From positions 7,072,501-7,136,500 of the forward strand of contig NZ_JAVDYB010000001.1 in assembly GCF_031458235.1 (NCBI RefSeq): a stretch of 64,000 nucleotides of DNA, written 5' to 3'. A program made the position numbers and the translations under genes. Positions 8,576 through 16,979 of the stretch are shown here, piece by piece. The notes under the pieces were generated by a model. It was not told the origin of the DNA and made no database searches. It was given only the letters and a program-made list of their open reading frames with translations. The number at the start of each line of letters is the position of its first letter. Position 1 is the stretch's first letter. Source of the DNA: Catenuloplanes atrovinosus (lineage in GTDB: Bacteria > Actinomycetota > Actinomycetes > Mycobacteriales > Micromonosporaceae).

Positions 8576-9900
8576 GTGAGGCGGAGGTGCGGCCCGTCCG
8601 GCTCGGCGGCGAACCAGGGCCGCCCCGGCGAGACCACCACGTCGTGTGCCAGCGCCTCCGCCGTCAGCACGGTGTCGTCCACGCCGTCCGGCAGCCGCCA
8701 CCACAGATGCAGACCCCCCGCGGGTACGGACAGGGTCCGCGCCTCCTCCGGCAACTCCCGGTGCAGCGCCGTCACCAGCGCGTCCCGCCGCTGCCGCAGG
8801 TGCGCCCGCAGCGTGCGCCGATGCCGGTCCCAGGCCGGCGACGTGACGAAGTCCAGCGCGGCCTCCTGGAGCGGCCCGGCCACGAAGAAGTCGTCCAGCA
8901 CCCGCACCGCGCGCAGCCGGGCGCCGGCCGCACCGCGCGCACCGATCGCGGCCACCCGCAGTCCGGGCGCGGCCGCCTTGGTCAGCGAGCGGAGGTAGAC
9001 CACGTGACCGCCCGGGTCCGCGGCGACCAGCGGTGGCGGCGGGTCGCCGTCGATGCCGAGGTCGCGGGCGTAGTCGTCCTCGATCAGGAAGGCGCCGGCC
9101 CGGCGTACCGCGGCCAGCACGTCCGCGCGCCGCCCCGGGCCGAGCGTGGCGCCGTGCGGGTTCGCGTAGAGCGGCTGGCAGTAGTAGAGCCGCGCGCCGG
9201 TCCGGGCGAACGCGGCGGCCAGCAGGTCAGGGCGCACGCCCTGCGCGTCGGCCGGCACCGGCACCACGCGCAGCCCGGCCGCGCGCGCGGCCGCGATCGC
9301 GCCGAGGTAGGTGGGCGCGTCCACCAGCAGCGTCTCGCCCGGCACCGCCAGCGCGCGGAACGCGGTGGCCAGCGCGGACTGCCCGCCCGGGCAGATGCTC
9401 ATGTCCTCGGCGCGCAGCGCGGACCCGGTCTGCCGGGCGAACCAGGCGCGCAGGTCGGCCCGGCCCTCCACCGGTCCGCGCTCCCAGGAGGCGGGCCGCC
9501 GGGCGGCGCGGGCCAGCGCGGCCCCGAGCGCGGCGGTCGGCGCCAGCTCCCCGTCCAGGTAGCCACCGGACAGCGGTATCGCCCCGGGTCGCGGAAGCGA
9601 TAACAGTGCCTGCATCGCCTCCTCGCCGCCGGGCCGCTCGCCGAGCGCGACCGCCTGCCAGCCGAGGTCGTCCGCGTCCACCTCGACCGGCCGGTGCAGC
9701 ACGAACGTGCCGCTGCCCGGACGCGACTCGACCAGGCCCTCCGCGACCAGGCGCCGGATCGCGGCCTGCACGGTGAGCGGAGAGACGCGATGCCGCGCGA
9801 TCAGCTCGCGGACCGAGGGCAACCGGGTGCCGGGTGGTGCGGCGGCCACCCGGTCTCGCAGATCTTGGATAACGCTCGTCGCCGCGTTATCGTCTTCCAT
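8491..9900 (-). CDS. MocR-type regulator: GntR HTH plus aminotransferase-like domain
   Basis: 469 residues from ATG 9900. The N-terminal winged helix (about 8-75) contains LPSVRELIARHRVSPLTVQ and GLVESRPGSGTFV, typical of GntR. The C-terminal fold-type-I aminotransferase-like domain (about 110-465) has the PLP lysine in RSLTKAAAPGLRVA and the YCQPLYANPHGATL segment. MocR proteins bind PLP and control vitamin B6, GABA, taurine or transport genes, usually the divergent neighbour. Here the divergent gene is an EamA transporter whose ATG overlaps this ATG in the single tetranucleotide CATG. Earlier in-frame codons exist but would lie inside that gene, and the HTH is complete from ATG 9900. Confidence 0.93.
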   Translation of the reverse strand: MEDDNAATSVIQDLRDRVAAAPPGTRLPSVRELIARHRVSPLTVQAAIRRLVAEGLVESRPGSGTFVLHRPVEVDADDLGWQAVALGERPGGEEAMQALLSLPRPGAIPLSGGYLDGELAPTAALGAALARAARRPASWERGPVEGRADLRAWFARQTGSALRAEDMSICPGGQSALATAFRALAVPGETLLVDAPTYLGAIAAARAAGLRVVPVPADAQGVRPDLLAAAFARTGARLYYCQPLYANPHGATLGPGRRADVLAAVRRAGAFLIEDDYARDLGIDGDPPPPLVAADPGGHVVYLRSLTKAAAPGLRVAAIGARGAAGARLRAVRVLDDFFVAGPLQEAALDFVTSPAWDRHRRTLRAHLRQRRDALVTALHRELPEEARTLSVPAGGLHLWWRLPDGVDDTVLTAEALAHDVVVSPGRPWFAAEPDGPHLRLTYALAPPSALAEGVTRLAAALASVRARG

Positions 9901-9941
9901 GAGAAACCAGAGTAACGGTATCGTCCGCGGCCCGATAACGG
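9868..9941. promoter_or_regulatory. Repeated GATAACG motifs at the MocR/EamA divergent start
   Basis: GATAACGC (9868-9875) and GCGTTATC (9884-9891) form a perfect 8-bp inverted repeat with an 8-base spacer. A second, imperfect pair, CGGTATCG (9916-9923) and CGATAACG (9934-9941), lies on the other side of the shared CATG start. The motifs sit inside both 5' coding ends, so a regulator bound here would block both genes. This is the likely MocR operator, by position. Confidence 0.55.
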
Positions 9942-10840
9942 GTGTCGGGCTCGGGCTGCTCGGCGTGGCCTGCTTCAGCTTCTCGCTGCCGGCCACCGCG
10001 CTCGCGCTCGACGGCTTCGACCCGTGGCTGGTCGGCGTCGGCCGCGCCGCCGGTGCCGGCCTGCTGGCGATCGTCTACCTGCTGGCGGCGCGCGCGCCCC
10101 GGCCGGACCCGGGCCAGTGGCGGCGGCTCGCGCTGGTCTCGCTGGGCGTGGTCTTCGGCTTCCCGGTCTGCACCACGCTCGCGCTGGTCACGTCCACCTC
10201 CGCGCACGGCGCCGTGGTGGTCGCGCTGCTGCCCGCGATGACCGCGGTCTTCGCGGTGCTGCGCGGCGGCGAGCGGCCACCGCCCGCGTTCTGGGGCGCG
10301 AGCCTGACCGGGCTGGCCGCGGTGCTCGGGTTTCTGCTGGCCGGCGGCGGCATCGGTGGCGGGCTGCACGCGGCCGACCTGCTGCTGATCGGCGCGGTGC
10401 TGCTGGCCGCGCTCGGCTACGCGGAGGGCGGCGCGCTGGCCCGCGATCTCGGCGGCGCCCGCACGATCAGCTGGGCGCTGGTGCTCTCGCTGCCGGTCAC
10501 GGTCCCGGTCGCCGGCCTCTCGCTGGCGCTGCACCCGCCGCAGGCGCCGTCCGCCGCCGCCGCGTTCGGGCTCGGCTACGTCACCGTGATCTCGATGTTC
10601 CTCGGCTTCTTCGCCTGGTACGCCGGGCTGGCCGCGGGCGGCGTCGCGCGGGTCGGCCAGGTGCAGCTGGGGCAGCCGGTGCTGACGCTCGGCTGGTCCG
10701 CGCTGCTGCTCGGCGAGGAGGTGAACGGGCTCACCGCGACGGCGGCCGCGCTGGTGCTGGTCTGCGTGCTGCTGACCCAGCGCACCCGCGCGGCCCGCCC
10801 TCAGTTGGTCTCGGAGGCCCGCCTGTCCGCCCGCTCGTGA
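9899..10840 (+). CDS. EamA/DMT-family drug or metabolite transporter
   Basis: 313 residues from ATG 9899, with about ten hydrophobic segments in two EamA halves. The first half begins VGLGLLGVACFSFSLPATAL and the second begins after residue 155. The fold belongs to the drug/metabolite transporter superfamily; members export amino acids, bases or small metabolites, and the substrate is not visible. The start codon overlaps that of the divergent MocR gene, so the pair is likely a regulator with its target transporter. Its 3' end overlaps the convergent TPR gene by 40 bases (10801-10840). No Shine-Dalgarno sequence is seen, in line with a leaderless transcript. Confidence 0.88.
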   Translation: MRNQSNGIVRGPITGVGLGLLGVACFSFSLPATALALDGFDPWLVGVGRAAGAGLLAIVYLLAARAPRPDPGQWRRLALVSLGVVFGFPVCTTLALVTSTSAHGAVVVALLPAMTAVFAVLRGGERPPPAFWGASLTGLAAVLGFLLAGGGIGGGLHAADLLLIGAVLLAALGYAEGGALARDLGGARTISWALVLSLPVTVPVAGLSLALHPPQAPSAAAAFGLGYVTVISMFLGFFAWYAGLAAGGVARVGQVQLGQPVLTLGWSALLLGEEVNGLTATAAALVLVCVLLTQRTRAARPQLVSEARLSARS

Positions 10841-11211
10841 ATGTTGACCAGGCCCTCCACCCGCCGGAGCGCGTCCTCGTACTCCGGGCGGTGATGCATC
10901 GCCAGCGCCAGCCGCAGGTACGGCAGCGCCTCGGTCAGCCGGCCGCCGCGCTCCAGCGTGCGGCCCAGCACGTGGTGCGCGTAGTGATCGGTCGGGTCCA
11001 GCTCGATCAGCGCGCGCAGCTGCTTCTCGGCGCCCTTGAGCTGGGCGGACATGAAATAGGACCGGGCCAGGAGCTGGCGGACCGACGCGTTGTGCGGCTC
11101 CGCCTCCACGATCGGCTCCAGCAGCCGGGCGGCACCGAGCGGGTCGCCCGTCTCGAAGTACATCGTCGCCCGCCGGTACTCAGCCAGAAGATCCACAGCC
11201 GCCTCCTCCAA
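10801..11211 (-). CDS. Small tetratricopeptide-repeat protein
   Basis: 136 residues, nearly all made of TPR-like helix pairs: AEYRRATMYFETGDPLGAARLLEPI, trimmed here to ATMYFETGDPLGAARLL, then RQLLARSYFMSAQLKGAEKQ and HHVLGRTLERGGRLTEALPY. Three and a half repeats are visible, followed by a charged tail. It has no signal peptide or membrane segment, so it should be a cytoplasmic adaptor. No partner is evident; the neighbours are an unrelated transporter and a signalling protein in other orientations. Confidence 0.85.
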   Translation of the reverse strand: MEEAAVDLLAEYRRATMYFETGDPLGAARLLEPIVEAEPHNASVRQLLARSYFMSAQLKGAEKQLRALIELDPTDHYAHHVLGRTLERGGRLTEALPYLRLALAMHHRPEYEDALRRVEGLVNIHERADRRASETN

Positions 11212-11333
11212 CCGGGTGTATCGCCAACGCTTTCACAACGCGACGCGAACGGCGACTGTTCCACGTAACGCTCAGGTTTCCCCGGCCGTGGCCGATGGAC
11301 CGGCGGATCGTCTCGACCACGGAGGAGGACCCG

Positions 11334-12818
11334 GTGGGTCTGCCCGCGACGCCCTCGGCCGAGACGAGACGCCTGCGCGCCATCGTCGCCATCGCCCGCG
11401 CGGTCAACGACGCCGTGATCGACGAGCGCCGCTTCGGCGACCTGGTGGCGCGCACCGTGGCCACCCACGTGGGCGACGGTGCCACGCTCTGGCTCTACTC
11501 GCTGGACAACTCCTCGCTGGTCCGGGTGGGGGCCGGTCACCGGGACGCGATCTCCGCGATGCTGCTGCGCGAGGGCGCGGCCAGCGTGCTGCGCGGGCGC
11601 GGCGACGCGGTGGTGGACGCGGTGCTGGACAGCGGCGCCGCGGCCGTGCTCAACCAGGAGGAGATGGGCCGGCACATCGCCGAGTTCGACCCGCAGCTCG
11701 CGCCCTGGCTGGCGGTGTGCGGCGTGAGCAGCGTGGCCGTGCTGCCGCTGGGCGACGGCGCGTGGCCGTGCGGCGTGCTGATCGCGACCCGGGACGCGGG
11801 CCGCCCGGCGTACACCGACGAGGAGTTCGCCTTCCTCCAGGCCATCGCGGAGACCGCGGCCTCGACCGTGAACACCGCGTCGCTGCTGACCGGCTCCGCC
11901 GCCGCGGTCGAGGAACTGCGCCGCCAGGCCACCGCGTTCGACCAGCTCTCCGACGTGGTGGTGGCCTGGGACAACGAGGGCAAGGTGATCGGCTGGAACG
12001 CGACGGCCGAGCGCGTCTACGGCTACAGCGCCAGCGAGGCGCTCGGCTGCGACGTGCTGGCTCTGCTCGACACGCAGGTCGTCGACCCGGACACCGGCCT
12101 CGGCCGCCCGGCCGAGCGCGCCTACGCGGACCTGCTGGAGGCGCTGGCCGGTGCCGGCTCGGTGACGCTCGACCTGACCCAGCGGCGCGCGGACGGCGAG
12201 CGGCTGGCGGTCACCCGCACGCTCACCGGCCTCGCCGACCGGCAGGGCCGGATCATCGGCGTCATCGCGATCGACCACGACCTCGGCGACCGCGGACCGC
12301 GCGAGCGGACCGCGCTGCACGACCCGATCACCGGCCTGCCGAACGCCCGGTTCCTGCGCGACCACCTGGAACGCGTGCTGATCTCCTGGGCCGGCGGCGC
12401 CGGGCTCGCCGCCGCGCTAGTCATCCAGCTCGGCGACCTGAACACGCTGCTCAAGGGCCTGCCGACGGACGTTGCCGGGCAACTGGTCAAAGTCCTCGCC
12501 GGCCGGCTCGCCGCCTCGCTGCGCCGCGGCGACGTGATCGCGCGCACCGGGACGGACGAGTTCGTGGTGGTCGCGGAGAGCGTGGGCGACGTGGCGAACG
12601 TGGAACGCCTGGCGAAACGCCTGGTCACCGCGGCCCGTCAGCCGCTTGCCGCGGGCGGTCAGACCATGCTGCTGCACCCGGCCGTGGGCGTCTCCATGCT
12701 CGACGACCGGCAGCCGGTGCAGATCACCCCGGAGGAGCTGATCGGGCAGGCGGCCGACGCGCTGCCGACCGCCCGCGCCGATCCCACTCACATCTCGTTC
12801 TCGCCGGTCACGCCGTAG
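11334..12818 (+). CDS. GAF-PAS protein with degenerate GGDEF domain
   Basis: Start placed at GTG 11334, five bases after a perfect GGAGGAGG RBS (an ATG at 11295 has no RBS); this gives 494 residues. Order: a GAF domain (about 20-185), a PAS domain (about 195-305, motif AWDNEGKVIGWNATAERVYGY), then a GGDEF fold (about 320-490) opening with the usual DPITGLPNARFL. The active-site motif reads RTGTDEF rather than RxGGDEF, and the metal-binding DLDxFK segment is QLGDLN. The domain probably cannot make c-di-GMP and may instead bind GTP or a partner. It has no membrane segment. The 3' end overlaps the convergent MFS gene by 11 bases. Confidence 0.88.
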   Translation: MGLPATPSAETRRLRAIVAIARAVNDAVIDERRFGDLVARTVATHVGDGATLWLYSLDNSSLVRVGAGHRDAISAMLLREGAASVLRGRGDAVVDAVLDSGAAAVLNQEEMGRHIAEFDPQLAPWLAVCGVSSVAVLPLGDGAWPCGVLIATRDAGRPAYTDEEFAFLQAIAETAASTVNTASLLTGSAAAVEELRRQATAFDQLSDVVVAWDNEGKVIGWNATAERVYGYSASEALGCDVLALLDTQVVDPDTGLGRPAERAYADLLEALAGAGSVTLDLTQRRADGERLAVTRTLTGLADRQGRIIGVIAIDHDLGDRGPRERTALHDPITGLPNARFLRDHLERVLISWAGGAGLAAALVIQLGDLNTLLKGLPTDVAGQLVKVLAGRLAASLRRGDVIARTGTDEFVVVAESVGDVANVERLAKRLVTAARQPLAAGGQTMLLHPAVGVSMLDDRQPVQITPEELIGQAADALPTARADPTHISFSPVTP

Positions 12819-14235
12819 CCGCGGCCTCGGCCAGCCGCTCCGCGTCCGGGGTGGTCTGCGGCGTGGCGAGCGCGACCGCGATGTTCACCACCGCGAACGA
12901 GGCCGCGACCAGGATGCCCCGGTGGAAGCCGTCGACCAGCGCCTGCTGCGGCCCGACGCCGGCCGTCAGCTGGTCGGTCACATGGGTCAGCGACAGCGTC
13001 GTGACCACCGCCAGCCCGAGCGCGCCGCCGACCTGGTAGACCGCCGAGACCAGGCCGGACGCGGCGCCGGCCTCGTGGTCGCGCACGTCGGAGACCGCGG
13101 CGATCTGGGCCGGCACGCTGACCGCGATGATGCCGAAGCCGAACAGCACCAGGCCGGGGAGCAGCCCGGTGACGTACGAGTCGTCGGTACCGACCAGCGT
13201 CAGCACCAGCAGCCCGGCCACGCTGAGCACGGAGCCGGCCAATTGCACCGGGCGGGTGCCGAGCCGGGTGACCAACTGGCTGGCGATCACGGCCGCCAGG
13301 ATCGCCGCGCCGCCCATCGGCAGGAAGTGCAGGCCCGCGTCGAGCGCGGAGTCACCCCGCACCTGCTGCAGGTAGATCGCGGTCAGGAAGAACATCGACA
13401 GGAACGCGGCCCCATTCAGGCCGAGCGCGACGCCGGACGTGGTCAGCGACCGGGACCGGAACAGCCGCATGGGTACGAGCGGGTCCGCCGAACGCCGCTC
13501 GACCAGCACGAACGCGGTGAGCAGCACGGCGCCGCCGATCAGGAAGCCGAGCACCTCGGCCGAGTCCCAGCCGCTGTGCTCCGCGCGCACCACGCCGTAG
13601 ACCACCGCGAGCAGGCCGGCCGTGCTCAGCACCGCGCCGGCCAGGTCGAACGTGCGCCGGCCGGACCCGGCGTGCCGGATCTCCCGCACGAAGAACGGCG
13701 TGATCGCGACCAGCGCCACCACCAGCGGCACGTTGACCAGGAAGACCCAGCGCCAGTCCAGCGCGTCCACCAGCAGGCCGCCCGCGACCACGCCGAGCGT
13801 GCCGCCGAGGCCGGCGAGTCCGCCCCAGACGCCCATCGCGATGTTGCGGTCGCGGCCGGGCGGGAACGTGATCGTGAGCAGCGCGAGCGCGGCCGGGGAG
13901 AGCAGCGCGCCACCGAGGCCCTGCACCGCGCGGGCCACGATGAGCGACTCCGAGTTCGGCGCCAGGCCCGCGACCAGCGACGTCACGCCGAACAGCAGCA
14001 GGCCGCCGACGAACAGCCGGCGCGGGCCGAGCAGGTCGGCCGCGCGCCCGCCGAGCAGCAGGAAACCGCCGAAGAGCAGGGTGTACGCGCTGATCACCCA
14101 CTGCAGGCCGTCCGGCGAGAAGTCCAGGTCGGACTGGATGTTCGGAAGCGCCACATTCACGATCGTCACGTCGAGGACGACGATGAACTGCGCCAGGGCC
14201 AGCACGACGAGCGTGGCCCAGGGACTCCGTCGCAT
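12808..14235 (-). CDS. MFS multidrug exporter, DHA2 (14-TM) family
   Basis: 475 residues with about 14 hydrophobic helices. DHA2/EmrB-QacA marks: the opening LAQFIVVLDVTIVNVALP with the conserved Asp in TM1, the loop motif GRAADLLGPRR, and WRWVFLVNVP in TM5. Such proteins export drugs or antibiotics by proton antiport. It is divergent from a TetR regulator (14328-15002) across a 92-base gap carrying four operator half-sites, so it is almost surely that regulator's target. No clear RBS is seen ahead of ATG 14235. Confidence 0.94.
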   Translation of the reverse strand: MRRSPWATLVVLALAQFIVVLDVTIVNVALPNIQSDLDFSPDGLQWVISAYTLLFGGFLLLGGRAADLLGPRRLFVGGLLLFGVTSLVAGLAPNSESLIVARAVQGLGGALLSPAALALLTITFPPGRDRNIAMGVWGGLAGLGGTLGVVAGGLLVDALDWRWVFLVNVPLVVALVAITPFFVREIRHAGSGRRTFDLAGAVLSTAGLLAVVYGVVRAEHSGWDSAEVLGFLIGGAVLLTAFVLVERRSADPLVPMRLFRSRSLTTSGVALGLNGAAFLSMFFLTAIYLQQVRGDSALDAGLHFLPMGGAAILAAVIASQLVTRLGTRPVQLAGSVLSVAGLLVLTLVGTDDSYVTGLLPGLVLFGFGIIAVSVPAQIAAVSDVRDHEAGAASGLVSAVYQVGGALGLAVVTTLSLTHVTDQLTAGVGPQQALVDGFHRGILVAASFAVVNIAVALATPQTTPDAERLAEAAATA

Positions 14236-14258
14236 TCAGCGTTGCCTTTCACGAGTTT

Positions 14259-14319
14259 GTCTACGCCGTAGGTCTACGTCGTATACGTACGGCGTAGACC
14301 GTAGGTGTACGTCGTAGAC
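14259..14319. promoter_or_regulatory. TetR operator array between MFS exporter and TetR
   Basis: Four copies of one 12-mer fill the gap: GTCTACGCCGTA (14259-14270) and GTCTACGTCGTA (14272-14283) in one orientation, TACGGCGTAGAC (14288-14299) and TACGTCGTAGAC (14308-14319) in the other. The first and third form a perfect 12-bp inverted repeat. A TAGACT -10-like hexamer inside the last copy lies 7 bases ahead of the TetR GTG, so the regulator probably represses itself and is translated from a leaderless mRNA. Confidence 0.8.
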
Positions 14320-14327
14320 TTGTCAAC

Positions 14328-15002
14328 GTGACCGCTCCCGCAGCCCCCGCCCGTGAGCGCCTCGACCCGGAGAAGATCGTGGTCAGCGCGCTCGCCATCG
14401 CCGACGCCGAAGGCCTCGCGGCCGTCACGATCCGGCGCCTGGCCCAGGAGCACGGCGTCACGCCGATGGCGCTCTACCGGCACTTCCGCGACAAGGACGA
14501 GCTGCTCCACGCGCTCGGCGACCACGTGCTGCGCACCGTGGCCCTGCCCGCGCCGTCCGGCGAGCCCTGGCACGTACAGCTGCGCGCGATCTTCGCCGCG
14601 CTGCTCGACGCGCTCGCCGCGCACCCGGTGGTGGCGCCGCTGATCGTGCCGCGCATCCTGGCCTCCGCCGGCGGCCTGGCACTGGCCGAGCGCGCGCTCG
14701 ACCTGCTGGCCGAGGCCGGCTTCGACACCGACCGGGCCGCCACCGTCGGCACCCAGGCACTCTGCACCGTGATCACGCTGATCCCGTACGACCCGGCCGT
14801 CCGCACCATCCAGGACGACGAGCTCCGCGAGGAACGCATCCGCGCCAAGCGGGCGGCGCTGGCCACGCTCTCCCCCCGCCGCTACCCCCGGGTCACCGCC
14901 GCCGCCGACCCACTCACCGGCTGCGTGGTCAAGGAGAACTTCCTCGAACTCGGCCTCGACCTCGTCATCGCCGGACTCCGCGGCCTCGCCCCGAACCCCT
15001 GA
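14328..15002 (+). CDS. TetR/AcrR-family repressor
   Basis: 224 residues from GTG 14328. The N-terminal HTH (about 14-60) has VTIRRLAQEHGVTPMALYRHF, trimmed to LAQEHGVTPMALYRHF, the TetR signature. The C-terminal half is a TetR-C ligand and dimer domain with the helix ALGDHVLRTVALP. It lies divergent from a DHA2 exporter and an array of palindromic 12-mers. It probably represses both genes until the exported drug binds. There is no Shine-Dalgarno sequence before the GTG. Confidence 0.93.
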   Translation: MTAPAAPARERLDPEKIVVSALAIADAEGLAAVTIRRLAQEHGVTPMALYRHFRDKDELLHALGDHVLRTVALPAPSGEPWHVQLRAIFAALLDALAAHPVVAPLIVPRILASAGGLALAERALDLLAEAGFDTDRAATVGTQALCTVITLIPYDPAVRTIQDDELREERIRAKRAALATLSPRRYPRVTAAADPLTGCVVKENFLELGLDLVIAGLRGLAPNP

Positions 15003-15019
15003 CCACGCTCCGATCCTTT

Positions 15020-15065
15020 CCCGCTTCCGCCGTGGTGGCGGCCCGCCTGCTCCCGTGGAAGCGGG
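15020..15065. terminator. Inverted repeat between convergent TetR and polymerase-domain genes
   Basis: CCCGCTTCC (15020-15028) and GGAAGCGGG (15057-15065) are perfect 9-bp arms in the short gap between the two convergent stops. The loop is long (28 bases), so function as a terminator is only likely from position. Confidence 0.35.
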
Positions 15066-15083
15066 AGATGCGGTCCTCGGGCT

Positions 15084-16043
15084 TCAGGATTCCGCTTTGC
15101 GGCGGGCGGCGGCGCGGCGTTTGCCCTCGTGCATGGCGGCGACCCGGGCGACCGGGATGGTGCGGCCCTCGTCGATGAGTTCCCGGGGGACGGGCTGTGG
15201 GGGTGGGAGCGCGTCGGACCACGGGTCGGCGGTGCCGAGCAGGGCCGGTGCGGTACGGATGGTGAAGTCGGCGGGGGTGATCGCGTCGAGGTCGGACCAG
15301 GGCACCGGGAAGGAGACCGGCACACCGGGGCGCAGGCGAGGGCTGTAGGCGGCGGCGACGGTGGCGCCGCCGGCGCGGGTCGCGTCCAGGAAGACCTTGC
15401 CGTGCCGGTCCTCGCGGATGAACGCGGTGGTGGCGAGCGCGGGGTCGACGCGTTCGGCGCGGGCCGCGAGCGCACGGGTGGCGGCCGCGACCTCCTCGGT
15501 GTCGGCGTCCCGGATCGGGACGAAGACGTGCACACCCTTGGCGCCGCTGGTCTTCACGGCGCCGGTCAGCCCGCAGCCGGTCAACGCGACCCGGACCAAC
15601 TCGGCGGCGCGGACGGCCAGGCCGAAGGAGCCGTCCTCCTCCGGCGGGTCCAGGTCGATGATCAGGTGGGTCTGGCGGTTGGGCGCGTCGGCGCGGGCGA
15701 GCGCGGGGTGGTACTCGATCGCGCGCTGGTTGCCGAACCAGAGCAGCGTGCGGCGGTCGTCGCAGAGCGCGTAGCGGACCGTGCGGTGCGACGCCTCGGC
15801 CCAGACCTCGGTGGTCCGGACCCAGTCCGGCGTGTACTTCGGCACGTTCTTCTGCATGAACGCGTCCTGGCCGCGCAGCACCCGGATGACCGAGAGCGGA
15901 CGGCCGGCGAGCTGTGGCAGGAACCGGTCCGCGACCGCGTCGAGGTACTCGATGAGGTCGCGTTTGGTCGCGCCGGCGCCGTCGAAGAGTGGTGCGTCGA
16001 GGTTGGTCAGCGCCACCCCGTCACGCGTCTCGCCCATCGCCAC
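15084..16043 (-). CDS. Stand-alone LigD-type polymerase domain (NHEJ primase-polymerase)
   Basis: 319 residues covering one LigD polymerase domain of the archaeo-eukaryotic primase fold. Visible marks: TKRDLIEYLDAVADRFLPQL near the start, HLIIDLDPPEEDG with the two catalytic acids of the DxD motif, KTSGAKGVHVFVPI with the conserved SG.KG.H, and VSFPVPWSDLD near the end. The ligase and nuclease domains of full-length LigD are absent. The domain adds nucleotides, including ribonucleotides, at breaks during non-homologous end joining with Ku and a ligase. No Ku or ligase gene lies in the window. Start may be ATG 16037 (GTG GCG ATG), with AAGGTG upstream. Confidence 0.93.
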   Translation of the reverse strand: MAMGETRDGVALTNLDAPLFDGAGATKRDLIEYLDAVADRFLPQLAGRPLSVIRVLRGQDAFMQKNVPKYTPDWVRTTEVWAEASHRTVRYALCDDRRTLLWFGNQRAIEYHPALARADAPNRQTHLIIDLDPPEEDGSFGLAVRAAELVRVALTGCGLTGAVKTSGAKGVHVFVPIRDADTEEVAAATRALAARAERVDPALATTAFIREDRHGKVFLDATRAGGATVAAAYSPRLRPGVPVSFPVPWSDLDAITPADFTIRTAPALLGTADPWSDALPPPQPVPRELIDEGRTIPVARVAAMHEGKRRAAARRKAES

Positions 16044-16061
16044 ACCTTCGCACGCCGGAGG

Positions 16062-16865
16062 TCATCCGGCCAGGCGAAGCGCGGCCCAGACCGCCTTTCC
16101 CTGCGGCAGCGCGGCACAGCCCCAGCGGTACGCCTCGGCCTCGACCACGCGCAGGCCACGACCGCGTTCGGCGAGCGGCGCGCGCGGGTCGGCGGCGCTG
16201 ATCGGGCGGATTCGCGGCGGCGCCGGGTTGCCGTCCGCGACCACCAGATAGAGGTACGGCCGGCGCAGCGTCACGGTCACGTCGATCGGCGTGGAGCCGT
16301 GCTCGACCGCGTTGTTGACCAGTTCGGACACCACCGCGCGGGCCGAGTAGAGCAGGTCGTGCACGTCCCAGCCGAGGCACGCGTCGCCGACGATCGAGCG
16401 GGCGAACGAGGCCGCCAGCGGGCCCGCGTCCAGCCGCAGGTGCTCCCACCGGCTCTCCGCCCGCAGATCGCCGGCGGCGGTGAGCGCCTTGTCCAGCGTG
16501 GCGTGCACCCGGACGCCACGGTTCAGCACGCGCAGCCGCGCCGCGACCGAGGCCCGGGCGACCAGCAGCAGCGGCGCCTCCGGGGAGTGACCGGCCCGCC
16601 AGCGCGGCGCCACGAAGACCGCGAGCGCGCCGTCGTGCGCGATCCGTACGCGGTCCAGCGAGACGATCACCACCACCGGGCACTCGGCGAGCGCCTTGGT
16701 GATCACGGATCGGGCGCGGGCGGCGCTGCGCAGCGTCAGCTCACCCTCGAACGCGATGAGAACGGCGCCGCGGCTGTCGTCGCGCGCCACTATCGCGGAC
16801 AGTTTTCCGGTGCCGCTCACTGCGGGCCCACCCCGTCCGGTCGGGAACGTTGCCGTGTTCGTCAT
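16062..16865 (-). CDS. STAS domain fused to anti-sigma-type ATPase
   Basis: 267 residues. An N-terminal STAS-like domain (about 20-125, motif GAVLIAFEGELTLRSAAR) is followed by a serine-kinase-type HATPase domain (about 140-265) with the N box SELVNNAVEHG, a shortened G1 VADGNPAPP and G2 ERGRGLRVV. Anti-sigma kinases such as RsbW/SpoIIAB normally act on separate STAS partners; here both parts are in one chain. The STAS half lacks an obvious SxxL phosphorylation motif at the usual place, so it may not be a substrate. It is a single gene 18 bases upstream of the polymerase-domain start in the same direction. The target sigma factor is unknown. Confidence 0.85.
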   Translation of the reverse strand: MTNTATFPTGRGGPAVSGTGKLSAIVARDDSRGAVLIAFEGELTLRSAARARSVITKALAECPVVVIVSLDRVRIAHDGALAVFVAPRWRAGHSPEAPLLLVARASVAARLRVLNRGVRVHATLDKALTAAGDLRAESRWEHLRLDAGPLAASFARSIVGDACLGWDVHDLLYSARAVVSELVNNAVEHGSTPIDVTVTLRRPYLYLVVADGNPAPPRIRPISAADPRAPLAERGRGLRVVEAEAYRWGCAALPQGKAVWAALRLAG

Positions 16866-16979
16866 CGGACCGAGTGTCGACGCGCCTCACCTGGCACAAC
16901 AGACGGGCAGTGCGTCATCGGCCACGGAATCCCACGGAGTCCCACGGACGGGGCGGGCCCGGCGCGGCGGCCGGCGGCC

